A stretch of DNA of 55,861 nucleotides from Verrucomicrobiia bacterium (GTDB lineage: Bacteria; Verrucomicrobiota; Verrucomicrobiia; Verrucomicrobiales; Akkermansiaceae). Location of the stretch: positions 1 to 55,861 of the forward strand of contig JAUIGV010000034.1 in assembly GCA_030432565.1 (NCBI GenBank). The letters are read 5' to 3'. Shown in pieces: positions 36,148-43,242 of the stretch (positions within the stretch are counted from its first letter, which is position 1; the number at the start of each line of letters is the position of its first letter). The notes beneath the pieces were generated by a model that worked only from the letters and a program-made list of their open reading frames with translations, did not search any database and had not been told where the DNA came from. The position numbers and the translations under genes were made by a program.

Positions 36148-37443
36148 TCACCGCTCCACTTCCCCGCGTCCAAGATCGATGAGCCTTGAAAACAATTGCT
36201 CCCCGCCGACCCGCAGCCCGCAATGTTCATATTCGCTCGTGTAAAAGGCCTTCATATTCGGAACTGCATCCACAGTTTCGCGCGAGAACTTCATATTTAC
36301 AAACATGTCATCGACATAAACCGCACAAGCCACCGGCACGGAATTGCGGCTCAAAACCTCGGGGTGATAAAGCGGAGGCCAATCCGATTTCTCTGCCAAG
36401 ATATTCGCAGCCTCCTTCATCCCCCTGAGCTCTGAAATCTCCTCAAACATCCATGGGAAAATCATCTCTCCGTAAAACAAGAAATCCTCGTAGTCACCAA
36501 AGTGCGGATACTTCTCTTTCTGCACCCTATCGCAGGCCCAGCCGGTGGCGGAGCCCTGCGCATAGATCGCCTCATGGAGAATCGCGAAAATGGGATTCGT
36601 CCGGAAAGGAATAGTAGCTTGCAAGCCAACCTTAAAGGTCTGGCTGATGATCTCCTTCTCTCCCGCCTTCACAAAAGCCTCCTCAAGGAGGAAGTGGATC
36701 TCCTCCGCGGTATGGGCAAAACCAAACTTTATGCCCAACGTCTGAACCATGCGCGGCGTAATCCGGTCGCCGTTTGGAAAGAAAACCTCGTTTTTCTCCA
36801 GATGCCGCGCCAGCTTTGTCAGCCGCGCTTTATCCATTGGAAACTTTTCAAAATACTTGCGATTCCTCTCCTCTACGAAGGGAAAGGTCCCCTCGTAGAT
36901 TTCACGCGCCGTCCGGTTCAAGCCGGGAACCCCACCAAAGATGAAGCACTCCTTCAGCCCCTCCGGATGAAGACTCAGGTAAGTCATGGTGCACCAGCCT
37001 CCAAAGCTCTGGCCGATCGTCGACCACGGCTTGTCCGGACTCATTTGCGAACGGATAAGCTCGGCATCCCGCACGATATTATCCTGCCGAAAATGTGAAA
37101 GGTATTCCGCCTGCCCTGCGGCATCTCCTTCCATCGCCAGGGTTTGATGATCCACCGGAGAGCTTAAACCATTCCCCCGGGTGTCGTACATCAGCACCCG
37201 AAACTCGGTCAGCGCACGTTTTAACCAACCCGTTTTTTGAATAGGGATGGGAGCTCGAAAACCCGGACCTCCCTGAAAGAAAATAAGGAAGGGCTTCTCC
37301 TTGCTCTTCGGATCCAGATCACGGACCTCACGAACAAAAAGATCAATCTGCCGGCCTTCCGGATCGCGATGATCCAAAGGAGCTTTAAAAGTGTGATCAA
37401 TCAGCTCAAGGCCGGGAATACGATATGGATCTGATGACTTCAT
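36148..37443 (-). CDS. Alpha/beta hydrolase, S33 prolyl aminopeptidase-like
   Basis: 431 residues from the ATG giving MKSSDPYRIPG; a longer frame would overlap the sulfatase gene. The S33 family oxyanion motif FFQGGPGF (GGPG at 58-61), DTRGNGLSSP, and the nucleophile elbow GQSFGGW with Ser146 are clear. A helical cap domain follows, and late Asp (YVDDMFVN) and His (EHCGLRVGG) complete the likely triad. There is no signal peptide, so it should be cytosolic and may trim peptides N-terminal to proline or act on another small substrate. Its ATG overlaps the sulfatase stop (TAATG), making it the last gene of a three-gene operon. Confidence 0.9.
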   Translation of the reverse strand: MKSSDPYRIPGLELIDHTFKAPLDHRDPEGRQIDLFVREVRDLDPKSKEKPFLIFFQGGPGFRAPIPIQKTGWLKRALTEFRVLMYDTRGNGLSSPVDHQTLAMEGDAAGQAEYLSHFRQDNIVRDAELIRSQMSPDKPWSTIGQSFGGWCTMTYLSLHPEGLKECFIFGGVPGLNRTAREIYEGTFPFVEERNRKYFEKFPMDKARLTKLARHLEKNEVFFPNGDRITPRMVQTLGIKFGFAHTAEEIHFLLEEAFVKAGEKEIISQTFKVGLQATIPFRTNPIFAILHEAIYAQGSATGWACDRVQKEKYPHFGDYEDFLFYGEMIFPWMFEEISELRGMKEAANILAEKSDWPPLYHPEVLSRNSVPVACAVYVDDMFVNMKFSRETVDAVPNMKAFYTSEYEHCGLRVGGEQLFSRLIDLGRGEVER

Positions 37444-38822
37444 TACTCTGATTCTTTTGCGGGGACAAAAGGCATTTTCGCTCCGGACTCTTTGAGCCAT
37501 TGTGCCAGTTCAGCTTTCAATTCAGCTGCCAGTTCCGGCTTGGTCTCAACGAGATTTTTCTTTTCTCCCTGATCACCAATAAGATCGTAAAGCTCGACCG
37601 AATCGTCATCGTAAAAGTGGATGAGTTTGTAGTTCCCGCGCCGCACCACCCCACCCAGGCGATTCCTCTTGTGGAAGGCGTAGTTGGGATAGTGGAAGAA
37701 AAGTGACTTTCTCTGGAGCGCTCCCTTGCCTTGCAAGATGGGGACAAGACTTTCTCCATCGAGCGGCGTTCCCTCTTTGGGCTCCAACCCGGCCACTTCA
37801 AGCAAAGTAGGAAAAGTATCCGTTGTGATGATGGGCGTGTCCGAACTCGATCCCGCCTTCACTTTCCCCGGCCAACGGATCGCCCACGGCACCCGGATCC
37901 CTCCTTCATACAGGTGTCCCTTATTTGCTCTCAACGGACCATTTCCAAACAAGGACCCATTGTCCGAAGTGAAAATGACAATCGTATCATCAGCCAAACC
38001 CAAATCATCGAGCGATTTCAAGACACGGCCGATCGAACGGTCCATCCCTTCGATCATCGCCGCATAAGGAGCATTTTCCACCGGACGTTTTTGATACTTC
38101 TCGATCAAATCCTCCGGTGCCTCGATCGGATAGTGCACCGAGTAATTCCAAAAGGTTAGGAAGAACGGCCCTTCCTTTTGCTTCTGAATAAAGTCAATAC
38201 ACTCCGTCGCCAGTCGATCCGGAAGGTATTCCCCTTCGGGCCCCTCCTTTAGAGTTGGGATCTTGTAAGGCGCAAAATAGGTCGGAGGACCGCCCCGGTC
38301 GTAGCCCCCGATATTGACATCGAAGCCCTGCGACTTCGGACGCAATCCGGGTTCGTATTTTTCACCGGCTTCATTCTTCCCCTTGCGATGGGACAAGTGC
38401 CACTTTCCCACAAATCCCGTGGCATAACCGGCTTCGTTTTTCAAACGCTCCGCCAAGGTCTCGGCTTCCAGCGGAAGGTAAGTCAACTTCTCGGCCCCGG
38501 CCTGCGTCCGCCCCTCGGGAACCATTCCGTCCTTGTGACCGGGAGCATGATTGGTGATCGCCAGCCTGGCCGGAGACATCCCCGTCATCATCGCGGCCCG
38601 CGTCGGAGTGCATACCGGAGCGGCAGCATAGCCATGGGAAAACAACATCCCTTGTTTCACAAAGCGATCAAGGTTCGGTGTATCGAGATGCTTGTTCCCG
38701 TTAAAGTGAACATCCCACCATCCTAAATCGTCTGCCATGATCAGCAGAATGTTGGGTGGCTTCCCGGCGGTCGAAACAATCGTCGTGCACAGCAGGCTTA
38801 AAAAAGTCAGTCTCATTTTCAT
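37443..38822 (-). CDS. Secreted formylglycine-dependent sulfatase (second copy)
   Basis: 459 residues from the ATG at 38822, preceded by a good GAGGAG ribosome site; a TTG further upstream is less likely. Signal peptide MKMRLTFLSLLCTTIVSTAG. Metal Asp31-Asp32 in LIMADDLGWWDVHF, and the formylglycine motif C-T-P-T-R (Cys71-Arg75). Later landmarks are FVGKWHLSHRKG, FFLTFWNYSVHYPIEAP, IVIFTSDNGSLFGNGPLRANKG and IRVPWAIRWPGKV, typical of the A-type sulfatases closest to N-acetylglucosamine or galactose sulfatases. The gene lies between the acetylesterase and the S33 hydrolase with almost no spacing. Confidence 0.95.
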   Translation of the reverse strand: MKMRLTFLSLLCTTIVSTAGKPPNILLIMADDLGWWDVHFNGNKHLDTPNLDRFVKQGMLFSHGYAAAPVCTPTRAAMMTGMSPARLAITNHAPGHKDGMVPEGRTQAGAEKLTYLPLEAETLAERLKNEAGYATGFVGKWHLSHRKGKNEAGEKYEPGLRPKSQGFDVNIGGYDRGGPPTYFAPYKIPTLKEGPEGEYLPDRLATECIDFIQKQKEGPFFLTFWNYSVHYPIEAPEDLIEKYQKRPVENAPYAAMIEGMDRSIGRVLKSLDDLGLADDTIVIFTSDNGSLFGNGPLRANKGHLYEGGIRVPWAIRWPGKVKAGSSSDTPIITTDTFPTLLEVAGLEPKEGTPLDGESLVPILQGKGALQRKSLFFHYPNYAFHKRNRLGGVVRRGNYKLIHFYDDDSVELYDLIGDQGEKKNLVETKPELAAELKAELAQWLKESGAKMPFVPAKESE

Positions 38823-38836
38823 TGTAAAAATTCTCC

Positions 38837-40012
38837 TCAATTGTTCTCAATCTTCAGCATGGCTGCGGCCAAGGCCTTCCCAAATCGAATGAAAGTTTTT
38901 CCACTTCCCAGATAGTGATACTCCGCATTGGATGAGCATCGATCCCAGGTTGCTTGCTCTTCGGCGGTGATTTCACCATCGCCAAAGCCATACTTGGCGC
39001 ACTCTTTTTGATATTCCTCTTTCGTCATCCCGCCCTTCTTGAGCCGCCGTTTCCATTCCCCGGTCATGCGCCTTTTCCAGTATATGTCGCTGAGAGCCAG
39101 TTCGTAATATGGCCCGCTATCCACCGCAATGACATTGCCCCGCAGTTCGGGAGCGACCTTTGAATCAAACTGCTTCACCGCTTCAAACTGCGTCTTACGA
39201 AAGGTCGAAACCGGAAGGCCTTTGTCAAACCGCCGGCTATCGGGATCCGTGCCGTAAACTCCCAGCACCCCGACAATAAAAGGCAGCTGCGGCGATTGAA
39301 ACTCACGCCGCACATCGGTAATAAAGTGGATCATGTTCCCGGTGTATTGTGCGATATGATGGCGGTTGCACATATCGTTCCAACCCTGAAACCAGACAAA
39401 GCCCGAGAGTTCATAGCCATCTTCTTTCACATAGCCCGGCACCACCTTTCGAATACTCGCCTCATCTTTGAGAGTCGCTTTCACAAAAGAGACCATCTCC
39501 CGGTAGTAGTGACCCGTCTCATCTTTAGAAAAAGTCTTCCCGTTTTCCTTCTCCCGCGCACTTGGCTCATAAGGCCCCGCGCTTGGTGGTCTGAAATCCA
39601 CCGCCAACGATTTTCCGCCCCAAGCCGTCTTGATAATCAAAATCGGCTCGTCCGAGGCACCATCCAGGTGAAGGCCAAAGCCATACTCCGGCCCGATCCG
39701 GTCATCATCAAATCCGTAGCCCACCTTCACCTTACCCAGCAAAGTCGCCTCCTTGCCTCCGCGATTCGTCCGGCAGGCCACCCAGGCATTCCTGGCCTCA
39801 ACGGGATCTCCTTTTTCATTCAAAATCTCCTTCAATAGCGGAGCCGTCGCCGGATCATCTCCGATCGCCGCAAAGGTACTCTTGTGAGCCGACCCCTGCA
39901 TATTCGACTGCCCTGCCAAAATATAAACCTTCAAGGGCTTTCCTGCTCCAAGAACGTGAGAATTAAATAAAACCAACAATGCGGCACCAGCCCGAACCAA
40001 TTCTCTGAACAT
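38837..40012 (-). CDS. Sialate O-acetylesterase-like SGNH hydrolase
   Basis: 391 residues from the ATG giving MFRELVRAGAALLVLFNS, a signal peptide; the longer frame has an atypical N-terminus. The SASA/SGNH block I motif ILAGQSNMQG places the nucleophile at Ser36. GGKSLAVDFRPPSAG and SGFVWFQGWNDM (block III-like Asn) follow, and the late YHYLGSGKTFIRFG may supply the His. It would remove O-acetyl groups from sugars outside the cytoplasm. The sulfatase ATG lies 15 bases after the stop, so the two de-esterifying enzymes appear to be expressed together. Divergent from prfB. Confidence 0.92.
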   Translation of the reverse strand: MFRELVRAGAALLVLFNSHVLGAGKPLKVYILAGQSNMQGSAHKSTFAAIGDDPATAPLLKEILNEKGDPVEARNAWVACRTNRGGKEATLLGKVKVGYGFDDDRIGPEYGFGLHLDGASDEPILIIKTAWGGKSLAVDFRPPSAGPYEPSAREKENGKTFSKDETGHYYREMVSFVKATLKDEASIRKVVPGYVKEDGYELSGFVWFQGWNDMCNRHHIAQYTGNMIHFITDVRREFQSPQLPFIVGVLGVYGTDPDSRRFDKGLPVSTFRKTQFEAVKQFDSKVAPELRGNVIAVDSGPYYELALSDIYWKRRMTGEWKRRLKKGGMTKEEYQKECAKYGFGDGEITAEEQATWDRCSSNAEYHYLGSGKTFIRFGKALAAAMLKIENN

Positions 40013-40140
40013 CACTCCAACACAATGACTGATCGTGACGGGATGACCAGAAAATCCCCGATCACCCACCTACCCCATGAGTAATGCAGTCGACAAATCC
40101 ATTGACCCCCGTGCCACTCTCCCTTACCTCTCGCCTCCTT

Positions 40141-41257
40141 ATGGAAAACGAAAACGTCGCTGACCTCCTGGCGATCGACACCGGCTCGCTCGAGAGTCGC
40201 TTGTCGGATCTCAGGAGGTATCTTTGACATCCCGCTCCTAACCCAAAAAATCGAGGAACTCGAAGCCAAGGCCGCTAACCCCGACTTCTGGAACAACCAG
40301 GAGCAAGCGCGCGAAGTCCTTGCCGAAACCAAACTCCACAAAGACAAACTCGAACCCTTCCTGAAATTTGAGGAGGAGTTCCAAAACCTCACCTCCGGCA
40401 TTGAACTCGCCAAGGAGTTCGATGACCTCGATTCAGCCCGTGAAGCCCGGGCCACCTTCGACAAACTCGCCAAGGATCTCGAGTCCTTCGAACTCATCAC
40501 CCTCCTCGACTCTCCGAGCGATTCCAAAAACGCCTACATGACGGTGCAAGCCGGGGCAGGCGGAACCGAGGCCTGCGACTGGGCCGGCATGCTCTACCGG
40601 ATGTATAACCGCTGGGCCGAGCAACATGACTTCAAAGTTACCGTCACCGACTACCAGGAAGGTGAGGAAGCCGGACTTTCATCCGCCTCCCTCAAAATCG
40701 AAGGTCCCTACGCATACGGCTATCTCAAAGCCGAACGCGGCGTCCATCGCCTCGTCCGCATCTCCCCCTTCGATTCAGCCGGCAAACGGCACACTTCTTT
40801 TGCCTCCATTGATGTCACACCCGAAATTGATGATACCATCGAAATCGAGATCCCGGACTCCGATGTCGAAATCTCGACCGCCCGCTCCGGTGGCAAAGGA
40901 GGGCAAAACGTCAACAAGGTTGAGACCGCCGTCATCATGAAACACCTCCCAACCGGGATCATTATCCGCTCCACCCAGGAACGTTCCCAGCTCCGCAACC
41001 GTGAGGTCGCCTGGGAAACCCTGCGCGCAAAGCTTTACCAAATCGAAGAAGACAAGCAAAAGGCCGAGGCTGATCGCACCTACTCCGAAAAAGGCGAAAT
41101 CGGCTGGGGAAGCCAGATACGCTCCTACGTTTTCCAGCCTTACCAAATGGTCAAGGACCTCCGCACTGGCGAGGAATCAGGCAATATTCAGAATGTCATG
41201 GACGGAGCCATCGATCCCTTCATCGAAGCCATGCTCCGCGGCCAAAAGCGGGACTAG
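40141..41257 (+). CDS. prfB: Peptide chain release factor 2, programmed +1 frameshift
   Basis: RF2 terminates translation at UGA and UAA. The 28-codon first frame (40141-40224) ends ...RRYL then TGA at 40225-40227; a +1 shift at CTT-TGA-C continues in the second frame from GAC at 40226 to a TAG ending at 41257, giving 371 residues. In the second frame are [11 protein letters not shown], the stop-codon reader SPF ([10 protein letters not shown]) and the catalytic GGQ ([11 protein letters not shown], about residue 252). The length agrees with the family. The start lacks a good ribosome site. A weak TTGACC...TTACCT pair lies just upstream. It is followed after 15 bases by a DUF4375 gene. Confidence 0.95.
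40213..40228 (+). promoter_or_regulatory. prfB programmed +1 frameshift site
   Basis: AGGAGG (40213-40218) acts as an internal Shine-Dalgarno and is followed by TAT, the slippery CTT and the in-frame TGA with a C after it (40225-40228). This is the classical autoregulatory RF2 site: when RF2 is scarce the ribosome pauses at UGA and shifts +1. Spacing matches the E. coli element. Confidence 0.95.
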
Positions 41258-41272
41258 TCGGGCATCATTAGG

Positions 41273-41743
41273 ATGAACGGCCCATATTACACCTCAGACT
41301 TGCATCGCTACTCCGAGTTACGTGAGCTCTACTTGCCGATAGTCGATCGCATCTTCAGGAGTTCATCGCCGCAGGAGTATTATGACTCATTGGAAGATTG
41401 GAAAAAGCGCCTCTACGCCTTGATGCAATTCCTGAACGAATGCGCCAACGGCGGAATCAGTCAGTATTTTTTCAATCAATCCGGGGATGAGTGGCCAATT
41501 CTCAGGAAATTGCTAATCGACCTTGGCTGCGATCATACGCTCAAAACTCTGGATGACGCTCTTGCGTTTTTTTCTGATTCCTCACCATCGGTCCTTGCGA
41601 CCTTGAGGCAAAAGGAATGTGAAATGATTGAGCAGAAGATCGGCTCGCTGAACAAGCGGGTAGACTACATCGTGGAGCAGGACTTGTGTGAACGGTTCAT
41701 AAGGACCCTTCCCACCCACATCATATCAGAAAACAGATTTTGA
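41273..41743 (+). CDS. DUF4375 (DMP19-like) protein
   Basis: 156 residues. The core LYALMQFLNECANGGISQYFFNQSGDEW matches the DUF4375/DMP19 family ('f-x-x-x-e-V-x-N-G-G-f-x-Q-y-f-x-N-s-x-G'), small cytosolic proteins of uncertain role; some DMP19 relatives mimic DNA or bind proteins. It starts with ATG, 15 bases after prfB, and may be read through from it. The gene is less GC-rich than its neighbours and ends immediately before the stop of the convergent small gene (TGA at 41741-41743 next to TAG at 41744-41746). Confidence 0.85.
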   Translation: MNGPYYTSDLHRYSELRELYLPIVDRIFRSSSPQEYYDSLEDWKKRLYALMQFLNECANGGISQYFFNQSGDEWPILRKLLIDLGCDHTLKTLDDALAFFSDSSPSVLATLRQKECEMIEQKIGSLNKRVDYIVEQDLCERFIRTLPTHIISENRF

Positions 41744-42055
41744 CTAGCTGTTCCCCCAGTGAGTGAACAGCTCCCGCCAAGGGCGATGTTCCTCATGGTC
41801 CCCCTCGTCGATTGCCCAACCACGAGCGTGAAACCAATAATAAAGCCGCATTCGTTCTACGCGCATTTCCACCAGTTCAGCCCCCTCTGCCAGTCGCTCG
41901 GAACTGGCCAAACGATGGTAACGGATCTTGCTCCCATCCCTCTCGGCCTCGCTCGTCGTGAGACGATAGGCTCGGTGAATCATCCAAGGCCCGCCGAAGA
42001 AGCAAGCCGCTGAAACGAAGACTAAAACCAGCAGGATTTGGAAACCTTTTCCCAT
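41744..42055 (-). CDS. Small membrane-anchored hypothetical protein
   Basis: 103 residues, no family recognised. The ATG at 42055 follows a GGAGAGAGG ribosome site and starts MGKGFQILLVLVFVSAACFFGG, a transmembrane anchor or signal (about residues 5-23). The rest is charged with a Trp- and Tyr-rich end (RLYYWFHARGWAIDE). It lies 15 bases after the lactonase stop on the same strand and is convergent with the DUF4375 gene with no intervening bases. Confidence 0.75.
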   Translation of the reverse strand: MGKGFQILLVLVFVSAACFFGGPWMIHRAYRLTTSEAERDGSKIRYHRLASSERLAEGAELVEMRVERMRLYYWFHARGWAIDEGDHEEHRPWRELFTHWGNS

Positions 42056-42070
42056 CCTCTCTCCCAACCT

Positions 42071-43162
42071 TTAACGATCAAAGTTAATGCACATTGCCTT
42101 GGGCACCTCCGCACTCTTCCCGCTATAGGAAAGCTTCCCGGTCTTCTTGTCGATGCGATGGCTGGTCACTTCATTCGACTTCTGTCCGGCCACCAGGAGC
42201 CAGTCACCCGATGGGGACAGGTTGATATTCCGGGGAATCCAAACAGCAGCCGGAGTCGTTTCGACATGTTTCAATGATCCATCCTTCGCCACCGACAAAA
42301 CCGACAAGGAATCCCGTCCTTCTTCAGTGAGGTCCCGATTCGCAGTGTAAATAAATTTCCCATCCTGCGAGACGCGGATTTCGGAACAGGTCATGTTCTC
42401 CACCCCGGCACCCGCTGGCAACACGCTCACCGTGTTCGTCATCGTCAAAACACCACTTTCCTTGTTTCGGGAAAATCCCGTCACGGACAAGGTCAGTTCA
42501 TTGAGAACATAGGCATGTGAACCGTCTTTCCCGAACTTCATGTGACGGGGACCGGAACCCGGAATCGATTTAAACCCGCCCTTGTCAGTCAACTTCCCCT
42601 CCCCATCGAAGGCATAAAATTTCACCTGATCGATCCCCAAATCAGGAGCATAGGCAAACTTGTTGTCGGGCCCGGCATAAATCGAGTGGGCATGAGGTCC
42701 CTGCTGTCGTTGCGCGTTCACACTCGATCCTTTGTGCTGCATCAGCGACGCCACCGCACCGATTTTACCTCCGTCGATTGGAAATGACACAACCTTGCCA
42801 CCTCCGTAATCAGCGCCAAAAAGGACTTTTTCCCTGGCATCGATGCTCACATGACAAAGTCCGCCCCCCTCATAGGTCTGGCTCGACACCTCGGTCAACT
42901 TTCCGTCATCAATCGAATAGGCCGCAACGGCACCCTTCCCATCCTTTTTAAAGGTCGAAAAAATGACACTCCCTTCCTTGTTCACCTCCTGAAAGCCCAT
43001 GCCCTCTCCTTTCACAACATGCTGCCGATTCGAAAGAGCTCCCGTCTTTTCGTTCAGTTCCAGGGTATAGATTCCGTCTGCTCCCGTTCCCACATAAACG
43101 AGAGTGCTTTGACCATGAACCGTTCCGACGAGTGCCGCTGCCGCGCAAATGATTTTCTTCAT
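42071..43162 (-). CDS. Secreted lactonase, seven-bladed beta-propeller (YbhE/Pgl-like)
   Basis: 363 residues of the lactonase/6-phosphogluconolactonase propeller family. The N-terminus MKKIICAAAALVGTVHGQ is a signal peptide, so unlike E. coli Pgl it should work outside the cytoplasm and its substrate is probably an external sugar or aromatic lactone. Family features include VYVGTGADGIYTLELNEKTGAL, GGGLCHVSIDAREKVLFGADYGGG, GPHAHSIYAGPDNKFAYAPDLG (with the conserved HAH), GSGPRHMKFGKDGSHAYVLNEL and IPRNINLSPSGDWLLVAGQ. Divergent from ppc across about 80 bases. Confidence 0.9.
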   Translation of the reverse strand: MKKIICAAAALVGTVHGQSTLVYVGTGADGIYTLELNEKTGALSNRQHVVKGEGMGFQEVNKEGSVIFSTFKKDGKGAVAAYSIDDGKLTEVSSQTYEGGGLCHVSIDAREKVLFGADYGGGKVVSFPIDGGKIGAVASLMQHKGSSVNAQRQQGPHAHSIYAGPDNKFAYAPDLGIDQVKFYAFDGEGKLTDKGGFKSIPGSGPRHMKFGKDGSHAYVLNELTLSVTGFSRNKESGVLTMTNTVSVLPAGAGVENMTCSEIRVSQDGKFIYTANRDLTEEGRDSLSVLSVAKDGSLKHVETTPAAVWIPRNINLSPSGDWLLVAGQKSNEVTSHRIDKKTGKLSYSGKSAEVPKAMCINFDR

Positions 43163-43242
43163 GCCTTTGATTAGCAGATGAAATCGCTCTGAGAAAGACC
43201 GATCCTTGCCAGCATCGTCAAATCAGAGCATTCTCCACCCGA

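Noticed and set aside
35975-36223. Possible small gene upstream of the orphan secreted protein
   Set aside because: Translation is low-complexity and Arg/Val-rich, overlaps the hydrolase end, and includes the GGATTGACAGGATT-like spacer sequence.
40077-40163. 28-codon open frame overlapping the prfB start
   Set aside because: It begins with ATG but has no ribosome site and no known leader-peptide pattern. prfB already has its own frameshift control, so it was not called as a gene.
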